A stretch of DNA of 64,000 nucleotides, from assembly GCA_938029725.1 (NCBI GenBank), contig CALHGE010000002.1:124001-188000 (forward strand), in the 5' to 3' direction. The position numbers and the translations under genes were made by a program. Of the stretch, positions 41,315-50,344 are shown piece by piece. This stretch comes from an uncultured Flavobacteriaceae bacterium. Lineage in GTDB: Bacteria > Bacteroidota > Bacteroidia > Flavobacteriales > Flavobacteriaceae. Position 1 is the stretch's first letter, and each line of letters starts with the position of its first letter. Under the pieces are notes generated by a model. The model worked only from the letters and a program-made list of their open reading frames with translations, had not been told where the DNA came from and did not search any database.

Positions 41315-42580
41315 ATGGAAACTTACGCAAAAGTACTATTATACGCTATTCCGTTTTTTATGCTTCTTTTGGGCATAGAAATTTTGTACGGGTATTTTGT
41401 AAAAAATCAAAAATACAAGGTAATGGATACGGTCTCAAGCATTAGCTCGGGCTTTACCAATATTTTAAAAGATTCCTTAGGATTGGGGGTTATTCTAGTA
41501 AGCTATCCATTTTTGGTTGAAAATTTAGCACTTACCGAAATCAAAGCTACTTGGCTTGTTTGGTTCGTAGCTTTTATCGCAATAGATTTTGCTGGATATT
41601 GGAATCATCGCTTAAGTCATAAAGTAAATTTCTTTTGGAACCAGCACGTCATTCATCATAGTAGTGAAGAATTTAATTTAGCCTGCGCACTGCGTCAGTC
41701 GGTGTCAAACCTTATTGGCTATTTTCCATTCTTGCTTATTCCTGCTGCTTTGGTTGGGGTGCCATATAAGGTCATTGCAGTTTTGGCTCCCATTCATTTG
41801 TTTGCTCAATTCTGGTACCATACCCAGCATATTGGTAAGCTGGGATGGTTAGAATATGTGATCATAACACCTTCACAACACCGGGTGCATCACGCTATAA
41901 ATGCGGAATATATAGACAAGAACCTAGGGCAAATCCTTTCTGTTTGGGACCGTATTTTTGGAACTTTTCAAGAAGAACTCGATACGGTTCCACCACAATT
42001 TGGTGTTTTGAAGCCTGTAGCTACTTGGAATCCTATTTTAATCAATTTTCAGCATATTTGGAGGATTATCAAAGATGCATGGCGTACAAAGAGTATTTGG
42101 GACAAAACTCGTATTTGGTTTATGCCTACTGGTTGGCGCCCTGCCGACGTAAAAGAGAAATACCCCATAGCTATTATTGAAGACGTGTATACGTTTGAGC
42201 GTTATGCTACACCAAGCTCAAAGGCTTTCAATGCCTATTCCATTTTTCAGTTATTTGCAACCTTAGGCTTTTTATTGTTCCTGTTTTATAATTACGGGAA
42301 TATTGATTTTAACGCGGTATTGCTTTTTGGTGCTTTTGTTTTTATAGGAGTCTACGGATATACTACTTTGATGGACCGCGCTAAATATGCGGTTTGGATT
42401 GAGGTGATTCGAGGGGTAGCAGGAATCGCTTTTGTTATTATTAGTAAAGATTGGTTTGGTGTCAATGCCTTTGTGCCATTCGGCAGCAGTTTGGTAATTT
42501 TATATTTCGTAAGCACAATTTTAGGAGGTATATACTTTACCTATGAACAAAAACACACACTTGCTTCTAAAATCGCGTAG
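41315..42580 (+). CDS. Sterol desaturase / fatty acid hydroxylase family membrane protein
   Basis: 421 residues with multiple membrane helices. Di-iron histidine clusters in the expected order: HRLSH (about 103), HVIHH (about 113), an intermediate HLFAQFWYHTQH and the late HRVHH (about 190). These define the integral-membrane fatty acid hydroxylase superfamily. A C-terminal membrane region of about 150 residues (four extra helices) follows the catalytic core and is typical of the longer bacterial members. It probably hydroxylates a membrane lipid or sterol-like compound; the substrate is unproven. It lies 7 bp after the DUF1684 gene. Confidence 0.88.
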   Translation: METYAKVLLYAIPFFMLLLGIEILYGYFVKNQKYKVMDTVSSISSGFTNILKDSLGLGVILVSYPFLVENLALTEIKATWLVWFVAFIAIDFAGYWNHRLSHKVNFFWNQHVIHHSSEEFNLACALRQSVSNLIGYFPFLLIPAALVGVPYKVIAVLAPIHLFAQFWYHTQHIGKLGWLEYVIITPSQHRVHHAINAEYIDKNLGQILSVWDRIFGTFQEELDTVPPQFGVLKPVATWNPILINFQHIWRIIKDAWRTKSIWDKTRIWFMPTGWRPADVKEKYPIAIIEDVYTFERYATPSSKAFNAYSIFQLFATLGFLLFLFYNYGNIDFNAVLLFGAFVFIGVYGYTTLMDRAKYAVWIEVIRGVAGIAFVIISKDWFGVNAFVPFGSSLVILYFVSTILGGIYFTYEQKHTLASKIA

Positions 42581-42708
42581 ATAGTTCATAAATGAATGCT
42601 ATAGTGGGGTGGCGCTTCATCTTCTTATTGATGCCCGTTCATCGAATAATTATATATAAAAGCGAAGCGTACACGTTAGAAAAAGACCAAATCTAATATC
42701 TAAGCATT

Positions 42709-43305
42709 ATGACTAGGCAAGAACAACTTCAATTTTGTAAAGTTTGTGCACACCAAAAAAAAGACCTCGCCCGTGGTATTGTTTGCGGTTTGAGCGATGA
42801 ATTGGCAAATTTTGAGGTCTCTTGTGAAACTTTTGAAATAGATGCCGTTAAAGAGGAAAAGCTAAAGGAGAGAAATGCAGGCTATGTATTAGAAGGTAAA
42901 TTGGCTAGTCAAGGGCAGCGATTTACAAACTATATAATCGACTATATTTTTCTAATAGGTTTGGGCGCGCTTATTGGTGCAGCAGTCGGACTAATCTTGG
43001 GACAATGGGCGCCTGAGTATTTAGAATCGTTTTATGACACGAACCGTCTCGTTGATTATATCTATGGTTTTAGTATTGGAATAATCTACTACAGCTTCCT
43101 AGAGGGCTTTACGGGTAGGTCTATTGGAAAATTCTTTACGAAAACGAAAGTTGTTACCGAACAAGGGGAAAAACCAGATTTTGGTACCATTGTCGTTCGT
43201 TCAATGTGTAGGTATATTCCTTTTAATCAAATCTCTTTTTTGAGTGCAAAAGAAACAGGATGGCACGATAAATTTTCTAAAACTAGAGTAGTAACGATTG
43301 AATAG
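42709..43305 (+). CDS. RDD family membrane protein with N-terminal cysteine motif
   Basis: 198 residues. Residues about 1-40 contain four cysteines (CKVC at 10-13, then C26 and C39 in GIVCGLSDEL...SCETF), a zinc-ribbon-like arrangement on the cytosolic side. The RDD membrane domain follows (about 65-190) with QRFTNYIIDYIFL, where the usual R-DD residues appear as R and D, and later GRSIGKFFTKTKVV. RDD proteins are membrane transport or scaffold proteins of unclear role. The N-terminal metal motif is a variation worth noting. Monocistronic. Confidence 0.85.
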   Translation: MTRQEQLQFCKVCAHQKKDLARGIVCGLSDELANFEVSCETFEIDAVKEEKLKERNAGYVLEGKLASQGQRFTNYIIDYIFLIGLGALIGAAVGLILGQWAPEYLESFYDTNRLVDYIYGFSIGIIYYSFLEGFTGRSIGKFFTKTKVVTEQGEKPDFGTIVVRSMCRYIPFNQISFLSAKETGWHDKFSKTRVVTIE

Positions 43306-43397
43306 CGTCTACTTGTATTTTTTTATAGATATCGATTCATATTACAAGGTTTTGGTGAAATTTTCTAATAATTCATCCAACTTTAAAAATGGCTTGC

Positions 43398-43405
43398 TAA
43401 GTTTG
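43398..43405 (+). promoter_or_regulatory. -7 promoter element (TAAGTTTG) for the creatininase-family gene
   Basis: Exact TAnnTTTG, 19 bp before the ATG at 43425. No -33 TTTG at the right distance. Confidence 0.35.
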
Positions 43406-43424
43406 TGTAGCTAATGCACCACTT

Positions 43425-44186
43425 ATGAGACCATATATTCTTGCCGAAACCAATTGGAAAGCCCTTCAGGATGCTAAATTTGACCTAGCAGTCTTGCCTT
43501 GGGGGGCGACCGAAGCCCATAACTATCACTTGCCATACGCGACAGATAATATTCAAGCGGACCATATGGTTGCAGAATCAGCCAAAATAGCATGGGCAAA
43601 AGGGGCGAAGGTAATCGTTTTACCAACTATTCCTTTTGGCGTGAATACTGGACAATCAGATATCTATTTAGATATTAATCTAAACCCAAGTACACAGTTG
43701 GCAATGCTTACAGATATCGTGGAGGTGTTGAATCGCCAGGGTATATATAAACTGTTGATTCATAACGGGCATGGTGGAAATAATTTTAAACCTATTATTA
43801 GAGAATTGGGATTGAAATTTCCAAAAATGTTTATTAGCCTTTCATTTTTCCCTTCGACTTTAGATAAGTACGCTTATTTCGAAGAGGAAGGAGACCATGC
43901 TGATGAGATGGAAACAAGTCTGATGTTATATTTAAGGCCTGATTTAGTTTTGCCAAAAGAAACATGGGGAGATGGTAAGGATAAAAAGTATAAAATCAAA
44001 GCGTTCTCGGAGGGTTGGTTATGGGCCGAACGAAAATGGTCTGAAATAAGTGAAGATACAGGAGTTGGCAACCCTCATAAATCTACCGCTGAAAAAGGGG
44101 AGCGATTCTTTAAAGATTTAACCCAGAAAATGGGAGGGCTATTTTTTGAAATTTGTGAAGCTGATTTAGATGATTTATACGAGTAA
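43425..44186 (+). CDS. Creatininase family amidohydrolase
   Basis: 253 residues. Metal-binding signatures of the creatininase superfamily: LPWGATEAHNYHLPYATDN (about 24-42, with glutamate and histidine ligands), the NGHGGNNFKPIIREL block (about 115-130), and the GDHADEMETSLML helix (about 157-170). The family hydrolyses cyclic amides or formamide bonds (creatinine, FAPy intermediates in riboflavin/F420 pathways), and this sequence does not pick one. It appears to stand alone. The promoter-like TAAGTTTG precedes it. Confidence 0.88.
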   Translation: MRPYILAETNWKALQDAKFDLAVLPWGATEAHNYHLPYATDNIQADHMVAESAKIAWAKGAKVIVLPTIPFGVNTGQSDIYLDINLNPSTQLAMLTDIVEVLNRQGIYKLLIHNGHGGNNFKPIIRELGLKFPKMFISLSFFPSTLDKYAYFEEEGDHADEMETSLMLYLRPDLVLPKETWGDGKDKKYKIKAFSEGWLWAERKWSEISEDTGVGNPHKSTAEKGERFFKDLTQKMGGLFFEICEADLDDLYE

Positions 44187-44238
44187 AATAGTACTTCGAG
44201 ATTTGCAGTAAGCAGCTGTATTTAGCCGTTTTTATAGC

Positions 44239-44496
44239 CTATTGAATTTCTTTGTTCACCAATTTCACATATTCTTTCATCGCCTTTTCACAACTTATGT
44301 CTTTTGCTTGAATTAGTGCATTCGCTTTAAATGCATTGATTAATGGCGTGGTACTGCCAGGGTGATTGTAATTCTCAAGGGCTATTTTGTAGTAGGCGTA
44401 TAGCTTTAAGAGTAAATCTGCAGGTAATGGTTTCGTGTAACTGTTTACATGTGCTACAGCTAGATTGAATTCAGTATTTAGTTTTTCACTCTTCAT
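44239..44496 (-). CDS. Acyl-CoA-binding protein
   Basis: 85 residues from the ATG at 44496 (an upstream GTG/ATG at 44541 would fuse it to the psd reading region and was rejected). It carries the four-helix ACBP pattern: LNTEFNLAVAHVN, a LKLYAYYKIALE helix with the tyrosine pair that holds the CoA adenine, an NAFKANAL region, and AMKEYVKLV at the end. It binds long-chain acyl-CoA in the cytosol and would deliver it to lipid synthesis, which fits the position behind psd and cdsA. It starts within the last bases of psd (11-bp overlap), so it is translationally coupled. Confidence 0.88.
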   Translation of the reverse strand: MKSEKLNTEFNLAVAHVNSYTKPLPADLLLKLYAYYKIALENYNHPGSTTPLINAFKANALIQAKDISCEKAMKEYVKLVNKEIQ

Positions 44497-45160
44497 TATC
44501 TTTTTTGGTAATACATGCCGCAATACAAGTTTTTGCCCCAACTACTTTTTGATCTAGTTTTACCGCTATAGCACAGTCTAAAGGCAAGAATAAATCTACC
44601 CTAGATCCGAATTTTATAAACCCAGCATCTTCACCTTGTTGAACACTTTCGCCTTCTTCGGCGTAGTTAACAATACGACGTGCTAATGCACCAGCTACTT
44701 GGCGGTAAAGAATTTCTCCAAATTTTGGTGTATTGATAACAACAGTTGTTCTCTCATTATCAGTACTTGATTTAGGATGCCAAGCCACTAAATATTTACC
44801 AGGGTGGTATTTTGAGTATTTAACAGTACCACTCGCTGGGTAGCGTGTGACATGTACGTTAATAGGTGACATGAAAATAGAAACTTGTCGTCTTCTATCT
44901 TTGAAATATTCAGTTTCTTCTACCTCTTCAATTACGACCACTTTGCCATCTACTGGTGCTAATAGTTCGTCAAAATCAAGTTTGACTACACGTTTTGGGT
45001 TTCTGAAAAATTGAAGAATAAGTACAAGAATGATAATACTTGCTATTTGCAGAACCCATCGTAGCCATGGAATAGCTATAAGGTATTGAGATGCTAGAAC
45101 GATAGCACAAACAATAAAAAAGGTTGCTACTATAATTTTTTGACCTTCTTTATGAAACAT
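44486..45160 (-). CDS. psd: Phosphatidylserine decarboxylase (short, soluble-type proenzyme)
   Basis: 224 residues from ATG 45160 (the in-frame upstream codon at 45166 is TTG). Two membrane helices near the N-terminus (about 15-55) precede the catalytic domain. Diagnostic: SPINVHVTRYPASG (about 105-118) and the self-cleavage motif IKFGSRVDLFLP near residue 190, where Gly-Ser generates the pyruvoyl group. It makes phosphatidylethanolamine at the inner membrane. It overlaps cdsA upstream and the ACBP gene downstream, so these lie in one operon. Confidence 0.93.
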   Translation of the reverse strand: MFHKEGQKIIVATFFIVCAIVLASQYLIAIPWLRWVLQIASIIILVLILQFFRNPKRVVKLDFDELLAPVDGKVVVIEEVEETEYFKDRRRQVSIFMSPINVHVTRYPASGTVKYSKYHPGKYLVAWHPKSSTDNERTTVVINTPKFGEILYRQVAGALARRIVNYAEEGESVQQGEDAGFIKFGSRVDLFLPLDCAIAVKLDQKVVGAKTCIAACITKKDNEE

Positions 45161-45971
45161 ATGCAAAAATATTTAAGGTTAAATACGCAAATGGCGCTGC
45201 AAATACTAAACTGTCTAAACGGTCAAGCATTCCACCATGACCTGGTAAAATGGCACCACTATCCTTTACTCCAGCTACTCTCTTGAACTTTGATTCCACT
45301 AAATCTCCTAAGCTTCCAGCTATAACGATAACGCTTGCAAGAACCATCCACTGTGTAGTATTAATAATAGGTTCGTATTGCCCCATAATATAAGCTGCTA
45401 CTAGAGCAAAGATAAAACCTCCGAAGGTGCCTTCAATAGTTTTTTTAGGAGAAACTGCTGAATATAATTTTGTACGTCCAATAGCTGAACCAACCAAATA
45501 GGCAAAAGTGTCGTTGACCCAAATCAAAATGAAGATGCCCATAATTAGAAGTTTCGCAAACTCATTGTCTTTATAAGGAATCATGGTTAGAAAAATACAA
45601 CCGCCACCAATATAAAACAACCCTATGATAAATTTTTGAACGGTATTGAAACGTTTTTCTTTAGTTGAAAATAAATATACGAGCAGAGCGAAATTAATCG
45701 TCAAGGTGCTAAACATCAATATGTTGATGAGTATTTTGTCATTTAGGAAAACTTGGTCTGGCACCAAATAGATGAATACCCACCACAGTCCTAGATAAGC
45801 AATAAAAATATGATACCCTTTCAGTTCAACTAGTCTTTTGTATTCATAGAGACAGGCTAGGCCAAAGGTCATGAAAAGAAAATCAAACGCATCAGAATTG
45901 AGAAAAACAGCAGATAGTAGTAAAATAATGTAAACAGCTCCGGTTAATGCGCGTCTTAGAAATTCTGTCAT
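45150..45971 (-). CDS. cdsA: Phosphatidate cytidylyltransferase
   Basis: 273 residues with about eight membrane helices. The diagnostic C-terminal signature is present: VAGVKDSGAILPGHGGMLDRLDSLVFAAPFAYL (about 229-260). It also has the SPKKTIEGTFGGF block (about 175-187). The enzyme makes CDP-diacylglycerol from phosphatidate and CTP, the branch-point lipid for phosphatidylserine and phosphatidylglycerol. The start lies 2 bp after the LUD gene and the end overlaps psd by 11 bp (from ATG 45160), so the operon continues downstream. Confidence 0.95.
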   Translation of the reverse strand: MTEFLRRALTGAVYIILLLSAVFLNSDAFDFLFMTFGLACLYEYKRLVELKGYHIFIAYLGLWWVFIYLVPDQVFLNDKILINILMFSTLTINFALLVYLFSTKEKRFNTVQKFIIGLFYIGGGCIFLTMIPYKDNEFAKLLIMGIFILIWVNDTFAYLVGSAIGRTKLYSAVSPKKTIEGTFGGFIFALVAAYIMGQYEPIINTTQWMVLASVIVIAGSLGDLVESKFKRVAGVKDSGAILPGHGGMLDRLDSLVFAAPFAYLTLNIFAYVS

Positions 45972-45972
45972 A

Positions 45973-46584
45973 CTATAAATCTTCCAAAAGTAAAAGATAA
46001 AGATTTTTCGAGCTGCTTCCGTAGGTCAGGAAGTCATCAGAATTTTCTTCGTTTGCCTGAAAATGTTTTAGTGTAGTAATATTAGCTGGAATGCTATGGC
46101 CGTATCTTTTCTTTATTTTTTTAAGACCTTCGCCAATCGATTCTACCAATTGACTAGTGGTGGCGAAGACAATTATATTAGGAGGAATCTCATTCAATTT
46201 TTTTTCATTCAACTGATTTGAACAAACTAAAATGGAACCATTTTGAGCAATTAGATGTTCGCATGTGGTGAAGAAAACATCACTTTCATCGGCTTTACTT
46301 GTAAATATTAGACCTTCTTTAGAAAATTTTTCCTCAAGCGATGAATTCATAATGAAGAAAGGATGATTTTGCCAATCGTTCTCATTAAGAATATTTTTTA
46401 AGGCTTCAGAAATTTCCTTAGCAGAATCACAGTACAGAAATTTTCCTCCGTTTTTTCTAAAATGAATAGTAAACTTCTCGTCAATAGGAATATTCAAGTC
46501 GGGCATATGAAGACCTCTGGTTTCCGAAGTCTCTTTGGAAACCTTTTTTTTTCCACCCCCAAATAATTTATCAAATAATCCCAT
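45973..46584 (-). CDS. LUD domain (LutC-like) protein
   Basis: 203 residues. After a glycine/lysine start (MGLFDKLFGGGKKKVSKET) comes an LUD-type fold: FLYCDSAKEISEALKNILNEN, then the SDVFFTTCEHLIAQNGSILVCSNQLN stretch and HFQANEEN. In lactate utilisation these are subunits of an iron-sulfur oxidoreductase, but this copy stands between ftsH and cdsA, without the other lut genes, so its role is unclear. I recall the same location in other flavobacteria. It starts 71 bp downstream of ftsH. Confidence 0.82.
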   Translation of the reverse strand: MGLFDKLFGGGKKKVSKETSETRGLHMPDLNIPIDEKFTIHFRKNGGKFLYCDSAKEISEALKNILNENDWQNHPFFIMNSSLEEKFSKEGLIFTSKADESDVFFTTCEHLIAQNGSILVCSNQLNEKKLNEIPPNIIVFATTSQLVESIGEGLKKIKKRYGHSIPANITTLKHFQANEENSDDFLTYGSSSKNLYLLLLEDL

Positions 46585-46610
46585 TGATGGTACTACTATA
46601 GCTATTAGTA

Positions 46611-46631
46611 TTTTCAGAGCTGAACTGAAAA
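46611..46631 (-). promoter_or_regulatory. Intercistronic hairpin between ftsH and the LUD gene
   Basis: A 7-bp perfect stem (TTTTCAG 46611-46617 with CTGAAAA 46625-46631) and a 7-nt loop, without a following T run. It may stabilise ftsH mRNA or partly attenuate downstream genes. Weak. Confidence 0.3.
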
Positions 46632-46655
46632 ACGTTAAATGTAATTATTTATTTT

Positions 46656-48659
46656 TTAAACTTTCTCCTCTTCTATGATGTCCTCGTCTCTATCTTCAGC
46701 AGTTCTTTCTGTAAGCGCTTCACCATTTTCACTAAACTCCTCTGGGCCAGCAAAAGGTCTTTTTCCAAATATTTTCTCAAGGTCTTCTTTAAATATAACT
46801 TCTTTCTCAAGTAGACGTTCAGCTAAGGTGGTAAGCTTGTCTTTATGCTCTGTTAGTACCTCAATAGCTCTTTGATATTGCGCTTCAATTATTTTTGAAA
46901 TTTCCTCATCAATTTTTTGAGCAGTTTTTTCGCTATACGGTTTCGAGAAACCATAAGAGTCTTGTCCTGAAGAATCATAATAGGTTAAGTTTCCTATTTC
47001 TTCGTTGAGGCCGTACACGGTTACCATTGCTCTCGCTTGCTTAGTCACTTTCTCTAAATCACTTAAGGCACCAGTAGAAATTTTATTAAAAATTACTTTC
47101 TCAGCAGCTCTACCTCCTAAGGTGGCACACATTTCATCTAACATTTGCTCAGGGCGAACTATCAACCTTTCCTCAGGTAAATACCATGCTGCACCTAAAG
47201 ATTGTCCTCTTGGTACAATAGTTACTTTGACCAATGGGGCTGCATGTTCTAACATCCAACTTGTGGTAGCATGACCTGCTTCGTGATAAGCAATAGTCTT
47301 TTTCTCACCAGGGGTAATAATTTTATTTTTCTTTTCAAGCCCACCGACAATTCTATCAACGGCATCTAAAAAGTCTTGCTTAGTAACTGCTTTCTTTTCT
47401 TTACGAGCTGCAATTAGAGCGGCTTCATTACATACGTTAGCGATATCGGCACCTGAGAAACCAGGTGTTTGTCTTGCTAAGAAATCTAAATCTAAAGTCT
47501 CTGCGGTTTTGATAGGTCTTAAGTGAACGTCAAAAATTTCTTTACGTTCTCTAATATCTGGTAAATCAACATATATCTGTCTATCGAATCTACCGGCACG
47601 CATTAAGGCTTTATCCAAAACGTCTGCACGGTTTGTAGCAGCCAACACAATTACATTGGTGTTTGTGCCGAAACCATCCATCTCTGTTAAGAGTTGGTTT
47701 AGGGTGTTTTCACGCTCATCGTTTGAACCTGTAAAGTTGTTTTTACCTCTTGCTCTACCTATAGCATCGATCTCATCAATAAAAATAATTGCAGGTGATT
47801 TGTCTTTTGCTTGCTTAAAAAGGTCACGTACCCTCGAGGCACCAACACCAACAAACATTTCAACAAAATCTGAGCCTGATAAAGAGAAGAAAGGTACTTT
47901 AGCTTCGCCAGCTACTGCTTTGGCTAATAAAGTTTTACCTGTTCCGGGAGGGCCTACTAACAAAGCACCTTTAGGAATTTTACCTCCTAAAGAAGTATAC
48001 TTGTCAGGATTTCTCAAGAATTCAACAATTTCTTCTACTTCTTCTTTCGCTCCTTCTAAGCCGGCAACATCTTTGAATGAAGTACGGGTATCTGTTTTTT
48101 CATCAAACAGTTTTGCTTTCGATTTTCCAATATTAAAAATCTGACCCCCGGCGCCACCGCCACCGCCAGCTGACATTCTCCTCATCAAGTAGATCCAAAT
48201 ACCTATGATTAGAACAAAAGGTAATACCGAAACTAGAATGTCTAACAATAGATTATTTTCACTATCAAATTTTATGACCGTATCTAAATTATTTTCAGTC
48301 TTAATTTCTTTTATATCATCTTCGAAGTTTTGAGGGTCTCCGAATTTCACCATGTATTGCGGATTATTGCTTCCTAAGAAAGCAGGTTTTCCAGAAACAT
48401 CTTTATGAACTTCTTTGGCAAGTGCCTCTTGCGTTAAGAATACTTTTGCTTGACGTGTATTATTAATCACCAATATCTTGTCGACGTCACCATTTCTTAA
48501 AAACTCATGAAGTTCTGAAGTGGTAGTTTCAGAGGTATTATTAAAACTACTGCTGCCTATGAACTGGAAACCAATTAGTACAACTGCGATTAAACCGTAG
48601 ATCCACCACGAGTTGAATTTAGGTTTCTTTGAATTTGTATCGTTATTATCTTTAGCCAT
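46656..48659 (-). CDS. ftsH: ATP-dependent zinc metalloprotease FtsH
   Basis: 667 residues. Two membrane helices (about 18-36 and 138-160) flank a periplasmic region; then the AAA+ domain with Walker A GPPGTGKT (236-243) and Walker B IIFIDEIDA (291-299), arginine-finger region GRFDR, and the M41 peptidase with HEAGH (459-463). It degrades misfolded or short-lived membrane and cytosolic proteins as a hexamer. A glycine-rich linker (GGGGGAGGQ) joins the membrane and AAA parts. It follows rsfS by 9 bp and leads the lipid gene cluster. Confidence 0.97.
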   Translation of the reverse strand: MAKDNNDTNSKKPKFNSWWIYGLIAVVLIGFQFIGSSSFNNTSETTTSELHEFLRNGDVDKILVINNTRQAKVFLTQEALAKEVHKDVSGKPAFLGSNNPQYMVKFGDPQNFEDDIKEIKTENNLDTVIKFDSENNLLLDILVSVLPFVLIIGIWIYLMRRMSAGGGGGAGGQIFNIGKSKAKLFDEKTDTRTSFKDVAGLEGAKEEVEEIVEFLRNPDKYTSLGGKIPKGALLVGPPGTGKTLLAKAVAGEAKVPFFSLSGSDFVEMFVGVGASRVRDLFKQAKDKSPAIIFIDEIDAIGRARGKNNFTGSNDERENTLNQLLTEMDGFGTNTNVIVLAATNRADVLDKALMRAGRFDRQIYVDLPDIRERKEIFDVHLRPIKTAETLDLDFLARQTPGFSGADIANVCNEAALIAARKEKKAVTKQDFLDAVDRIVGGLEKKNKIITPGEKKTIAYHEAGHATTSWMLEHAAPLVKVTIVPRGQSLGAAWYLPEERLIVRPEQMLDEMCATLGGRAAEKVIFNKISTGALSDLEKVTKQARAMVTVYGLNEEIGNLTYYDSSGQDSYGFSKPYSEKTAQKIDEEISKIIEAQYQRAIEVLTEHKDKLTTLAERLLEKEVIFKEDLEKIFGKRPFAGPEEFSENGEALTERTAEDRDEDIIEEEKV

Positions 48660-48668
48660 TATGTTTTT

Positions 48669-49043
48669 TTACTGATTTACGCTTTCTATTTCAGTGAACT
48701 TTGCATCTCCCCAAAGTCCCTCTATATCATAGAATTCTCTAATTTGTTTTTGGAAGACATGAACTACAACATCCACGTAATCCATAAGAACCCATTCAGA
48801 ATTTTCTTGGCCTTCTATATGCCAAGGTTTGTCATGGATAGCTTTACTAACTACTTTTTGGATTGACCCAACGATAGCGTTTACTTGAGTGTTAGAGGTA
48901 CCATTGCAGATTATAAAGTAGTCACAAACGGTATTTTCAATTTCCCTTAAATCTAGTAAAACAATATCATGTCCTTTTACATCTTCTATTCCCTGTAAAA
49001 TTAAGGCTATTAACTCGTCTGCGCTAGCTTTTTCTTTATGCAT
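48669..49043 (-). CDS. rsfS: Ribosome silencing factor
   Basis: 124 residues, typical length. It binds ribosomal protein uL14 and blocks 30S joining under nutrient stress. The RsfS/Iojap fold is visible: LDLREIENTVCDYFIICNGTSNTQVNAIVGSI, then KPWHIEGQENSEWVLMDYVDVVVHVFQ, and FYDIEGLWGDA near the end. It starts the minus-strand operon rsfS-ftsH-LUD-cdsA-psd-acbP and is divergent from birA across 92 bp. Two TAnnTTTG-like elements precede it. Confidence 0.95.
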   Translation of the reverse strand: MHKEKASADELIALILQGIEDVKGHDIVLLDLREIENTVCDYFIICNGTSNTQVNAIVGSIQKVVSKAIHDKPWHIEGQENSEWVLMDYVDVVVHVFQKQIREFYDIEGLWGDAKFTEIESVNQ

Positions 49044-49062
49044 TCAAAATTATTAGTTTGTA

Positions 49063-49070
49063 CAAAGTTA
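49063..49070 (-). promoter_or_regulatory. -7 promoter element (TAACTTTG, minus strand) for rsfS-ftsH operon
   Basis: Exact TAnnTTTG on the minus strand, 19 bp before the rsfS start. A second exact match, TAATTTTG, abuts the ATG. No -33 element was confirmed. Confidence 0.4.
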
Positions 49071-49073
49071 TTA

Positions 49074-49081
49074 TATTTTTG
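49074..49081 (+). promoter_or_regulatory. -7 promoter element (TATTTTTG) for birA
   Basis: Exact TAnnTTTG on the plus strand in the 92-bp rsfS/birA gap, 54 bp before the birA ATG. Confidence 0.35.
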
Positions 49082-49135
49082 TTCTTTTATCCCTAGTTTT
49101 TAAGAATAGATTATCATTATTACTTAAGGATTTAT

Positions 49136-49867
49136 ATGCTTATAGTCAAACTTGATGCCACGCACTCAACAAATCAATACTTAAAAGAGCTTTTGCTCTC
49201 AGAGGAAGTGGAAGATTTTACAGTGGTTACGGCCAAAAAACAACTTCAAGGAAAAGGTCAAATGGGTGCGAAGTGGGAGTCTGAATCTGGTAAGAATCTC
49301 ACTGTTAGTGTTTTGAAAAAATTCAAGCAATTTCCTGTTTCCAATCAGTTTCTACTTAACATTTGTGTTTCTTTAGCGGTTTTAGACACTTTAAAAGCCT
49401 TGTCTGTGCCCGATTTAAGTGTGAAATGGCCAAACGACATTCTGTCAGGTACTTCAAAAATATGCGGTATTCTCATCGAAAATATGCTCCTCGGTACTCA
49501 AATTCAGACTTCAATACTAGGCATTGGGCTCAATGTAAATCAACATAACTTCAGTAGCTTGTTTAACGCTTCATCCTTAAAATTGTTGTTAGGGCGAACG
49601 CTTAATCTAGAGGAGTTGCTGCATAAGATTCTTGAGCGCCTAAAGGCTCGTTTTCTAAGCCTTGAAAAAAGCTCAAATAATGAGTTATGGCAAGAGTATG
49701 AAAGCAATTTGTTTAGAAAAGATAAGCCTTCAACTTTTAAAGATGCGCTAGGAAATTCATTTATGGGCTTTATTCGTAAAATATCGCCTCAAGGAAAATT
49801 AATCGTCGAACTCGAAGATGGTATTTTTAGGGAGTTTGATTTAAAAGAAATACAGTTGTTGTATTGA
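49136..49867 (+). CDS. birA: Biotin--[acetyl-CoA-carboxylase] ligase
   Basis: 243 residues, lacking the N-terminal DNA-binding domain of E. coli BirA (group I type). Catalytic markers: LDATHSTNQYL (about 6-16), KKQLQGKGQMGAKWESESGKNL with the biotin-binding GKGQxG loop, KWPNDILSGTSKICGILIE and the IGLNVNQ strand. It attaches biotin to the carrier protein of acetyl-CoA carboxylase. Since no winged helix is present it should not act as a repressor. It stands alone, divergent from rsfS. Confidence 0.94.
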   Translation: MLIVKLDATHSTNQYLKELLLSEEVEDFTVVTAKKQLQGKGQMGAKWESESGKNLTVSVLKKFKQFPVSNQFLLNICVSLAVLDTLKALSVPDLSVKWPNDILSGTSKICGILIENMLLGTQIQTSILGIGLNVNQHNFSSLFNASSLKLLLGRTLNLEELLHKILERLKARFLSLEKSSNNELWQEYESNLFRKDKPSTFKDALGNSFMGFIRKISPQGKLIVELEDGIFREFDLKEIQLLY

Positions 49868-49950
49868 AATGTTTTCACCCTTCACTATAGTTGCATGCTT
49901 TTTATGAGTTTTGGCGAATTTTAAGGCCTTTGACTTTTAGATGAAGCAAT

Positions 49951-50343
49951 TTAAACCTTAGCCATATTGTCAGCCAATGCACCCATGAAATTCGTGATAG
50001 GAGATTTAATCATCATTGCCATCATGGCATTGAATTCACCAGTGAAGCTTAAAACAACTTGAGTTTTGTTTTCTTCTAATGGTTTGATTTCAGCCTTCAA
50101 AGTAAAAGGAAGTTTTTCACTTGCCGCCCCTAAAATCAATTGACTAAATTCTGTTTGTTCTTTGCGTTCTAAAACGATTTCTGGCATTCCTTTGAGGGAA
50201 AAAAGAAAGCGATTTTCATTGATAAGCTCGAACTTATCAATATTCTCAGGCATTAATTGTTCGAAGTTTTTGAGATCTGATAGAAATTCAAAAACTTCCT
50301 TGTCACTTTTATTGACCTTTGCACTAGGTGATTCTATAAACAT
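49951..50343 (-). CDS. SRPBCC family protein
   Basis: 130 residues with the START/Bet v1-like pattern: MFIESPSAKVNKSDKEVFEFLSDLKNFEQLMPENID, the KLEAEIKPLEENKTQVVLSFTGEF strand set, and a final amphipathic helix. Such proteins bind hydrophobic ligands in a cavity; no ligand is known. It starts 1 bp after the pyrE stop and is in its operon. I recall this order (pyrE then SRPBCC) in other flavobacteria. Confidence 0.82.
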   Translation of the reverse strand: MFIESPSAKVNKSDKEVFEFLSDLKNFEQLMPENIDKFELINENRFLFSLKGMPEIVLERKEQTEFSQLILGAASEKLPFTLKAEIKPLEENKTQVVLSFTGEFNAMMAMMIKSPITNFMGALADNMAKV

Positions 50344-50344
50344 A

